Below, one piece after another: positions 8,101-8,319 of a DNA stretch of 8,319 nucleotides. Source of the stretch: Comamonadaceae bacterium (GTDB taxonomy: Bacteria > Pseudomonadota > Gammaproteobacteria > Burkholderiales > Burkholderiaceae_C); contig CANGOY010000074.1 in the NCBI GenBank assembly GCA_947455585.1, forward strand, positions 1 to 8,319. The letters are read 5' to 3'. The position numbers were made by a program, and so were the translations under genes. Numbering within the stretch: position 1 is the stretch's first letter; each line of letters starts with the position of its first letter. The notes beneath the pieces are model-generated. The model did not search any database, had not been told where the DNA came from, and saw nothing but the letters and a program-made list of their open reading frames with translations.

Positions 8101-8319
8101 GGTAGCCAAGCGCGGGGGGCGTTTCAGGCGTTGGCTGCACTTAAAGGTGTGGGCACTCTTTCGGGTTCTGGCGCTGGTCTTGGCGTTGACGATGCAGCGG
8201 CGTCGAACGATGAGGGGCAGCGGGCTCCTCATGCTTATCAGAAATCGTCACCCGCTGCCCCTCATCGCTCAACGCCGTCGGGCGGGGCGGCGTCTGTTGC
8301 TCGTTCTGCCGCAGCTTCT
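5122..8319 (+). CDS. hrpA: ATP-dependent DEAH-box RNA helicase HrpA (C-terminus outside the window)
   Basis: A single frame stays open for 1066 codons to the right edge. The helicase core is complete: GETGSGKT (41-48), TQPRR downstream, DEAH (151-154), SAT (183-185), TNVAETSLT (about 312-320), and QRAGRCGR (357-364). The HA2/winged-helix region follows (PLDPRVGRM near 454-462), then the long HrpA-type C-terminal region (DUF3418-like) with KKPGRWIVVAELVETTRLF and PHWEKKAGEV. HrpA uses ATP to remodel RNA and ribonucleoprotein; in E. coli it has been tied to mRNA processing and to rescue of stalled ribosomes. The family similarity begins at IEFPESLPVS (13-22), upstream of the first ATG (5203), so the start must be non-ATG; GTG 5122 is preferred, with TTG 5107 and TTG 5131 as alternatives. 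E. coli HrpA has about 1300 residues, so roughly 200-250 are missing. After residue 1008 the frame enters a low-complexity stretch that holds an inverted repeat. Confidence 0.93.
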   Translation, partial: MPVLSTSVPFQIEFPESLPVSARREEIMAAMQAHQVIIVCGETGSGKTTQLPKMALALGRGQGRELGPNPKPGQRKQIIGHTQPRRIAASSVAKRIAEELKTPLGDVVGFKVRFQDRLSKDASVKLMTDGILLAETQNDPLLKAYDTIIIDEAHERSLNIDFLLGYLREILPRRPDLKIIVTSATIDADRFAQHFASAKGPAPVLMVSGRTFPVEMRYRPFEEKRDYDLNNAIADGVDELWSNPSQQGDILVFLPGEREIREAADHLRAHLSHSPVMRSAEVLPLFARLSTAEQDRVFDTRGGRRIVLATNVAETSLTVPGIRYVIDAGTARVKRYSWRSKVEQLMVEPISQAAANQRAGRCGRVANGICIRLYDEVDFNGRTKFTDPEILRSSLAGVILRMKSLHLGNVEQFPFLEAPRPKAIADGYQLLSELGAVDDDNELTPMGGELSRLPLDPRVGRMILEARDRNALDEVLIIASALSVQDVRDRPMEAQAAADQAHAKFDDDRSEFSGYLNLWKWLENSRGGKPHVPASMKQQIAIKQPQSKQGAVKVGTTGMPTEHKLSNRQYEALLRQNFINVRRVREWRDTHTQLLTVVTEHKWRINTLPASYDQLHLSMLAGLLGNVGCKLEDDEAYLGARGIKFYRHPGAHLRKKPGRWIVVAELVETTRLFGRGIAAMEPQWLEQVGGHLLKKQLLDPHWEKKAGEVKALERATLYGLVVYNGRRVSYSKVDMVGAREIFIREALVAGELDTKLQFLAANQKLIAQVEELEHKSRRQDVLVDDALIYAFYDQQLPTDVCSLVTLEHWYREEVKRQPKLLCLSREELMRHQAAGITTQAFPKTLRMGGVDCSADYLHEPGDAKDGLTVTVPLFVLNQVGEERAEWLVPGMLNQKIHALLKTLHQRPRSRLVPLPESAARLTEALSADTVFGSGPLVDALLKLVRDATQVDVKRADFKVDMLAPHLFMNFRVVDEHGRQLGHGRNLGALKAELGSQARGAFQALAALKGVGTLSGSGAGLGVDDAAASNDEGQRAPHAYQKSSPAAPHRSTPSGGAASVARSAAAS
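8198..8277. repeat. Long inverted repeat inside hrpA
   Basis: The arm at 8208-8224 (CGATGAGGGGCAGCGGG) is the exact reverse complement of 8251-8267, a perfect 17-base match with a 26-base spacer. Extending outward to 8198 and 8277 gives arms of 27 bases with 25 matches. The hairpin lies within the open hrpA frame and encodes part of a Ser/Ala/Gly/Pro-rich linker not expected in HrpA. The two arms read as different peptides in that frame. It could be a REP- or MITE-like palindromic element inserted in frame, or an RNA structure. It is not followed by a U-run, so it is not a standard terminator. Confidence 0.9.

Overview
The window looks like chromosomal DNA of a betaproteobacterium, most likely order Burkholderiales and close to the Comamonadaceae. 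The basis is inference: fairly high GC, GTG/TTG starts, and the character of the ArgA, DsbB, YggX, HrpA and thiol dioxygenase proteins. I see no phage, integrase, transposase, CRISPR, tRNA or rRNA. Coding density is high, with six genes, two of which run off the ends.

Layout. Positions 1-3027 hold three genes on the minus strand, read right to left with gaps of 53 and 27 bases: a 730-residue thiol dioxygenase fused to four rhodanese domains (3027 to 835), the oxidative-damage/Fe-S protector YggX (781 to 509), and the N-terminal part of an MnmC-like protein (482 to beyond the left edge). Its methyltransferase domain has lost the SAM-binding glycine motif. Positions 3113-3646 hold dsbB on the plus strand, divergent from the fusion gene and convergent with argA (5039 to 3693, minus). 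A terminator hairpin lies between dsbB and argA. hrpA (5122 to beyond the right edge, plus) is divergent from argA across about 80 bases.

How the genes relate. The left three genes plausibly form one operon about thiols, sulfur transfer and protection of iron-sulfur chemistry: oxidation of a small thiol to a sulfinate, sulfane-sulfur transfer by rhodanese domains, YggX, and a relative of the enzyme that finishes the side chain of 2-thiouridine tRNAs. DsbB next door reoxidises the periplasmic disulfide donor DsbA. argA starts arginine synthesis, and hrpA is a DEAH-box RNA helicase; neither is obviously tied to the sulfur genes.

The most notable items are the dioxygenase/tetra-rhodanese fusion with one cysteine-less rhodanese domain, the motif-less MnmC methyltransferase domain, and a near-perfect 27-base inverted repeat inside the hrpA reading frame near the right edge. 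I found nothing that amounts to a clearly new multi-gene system.
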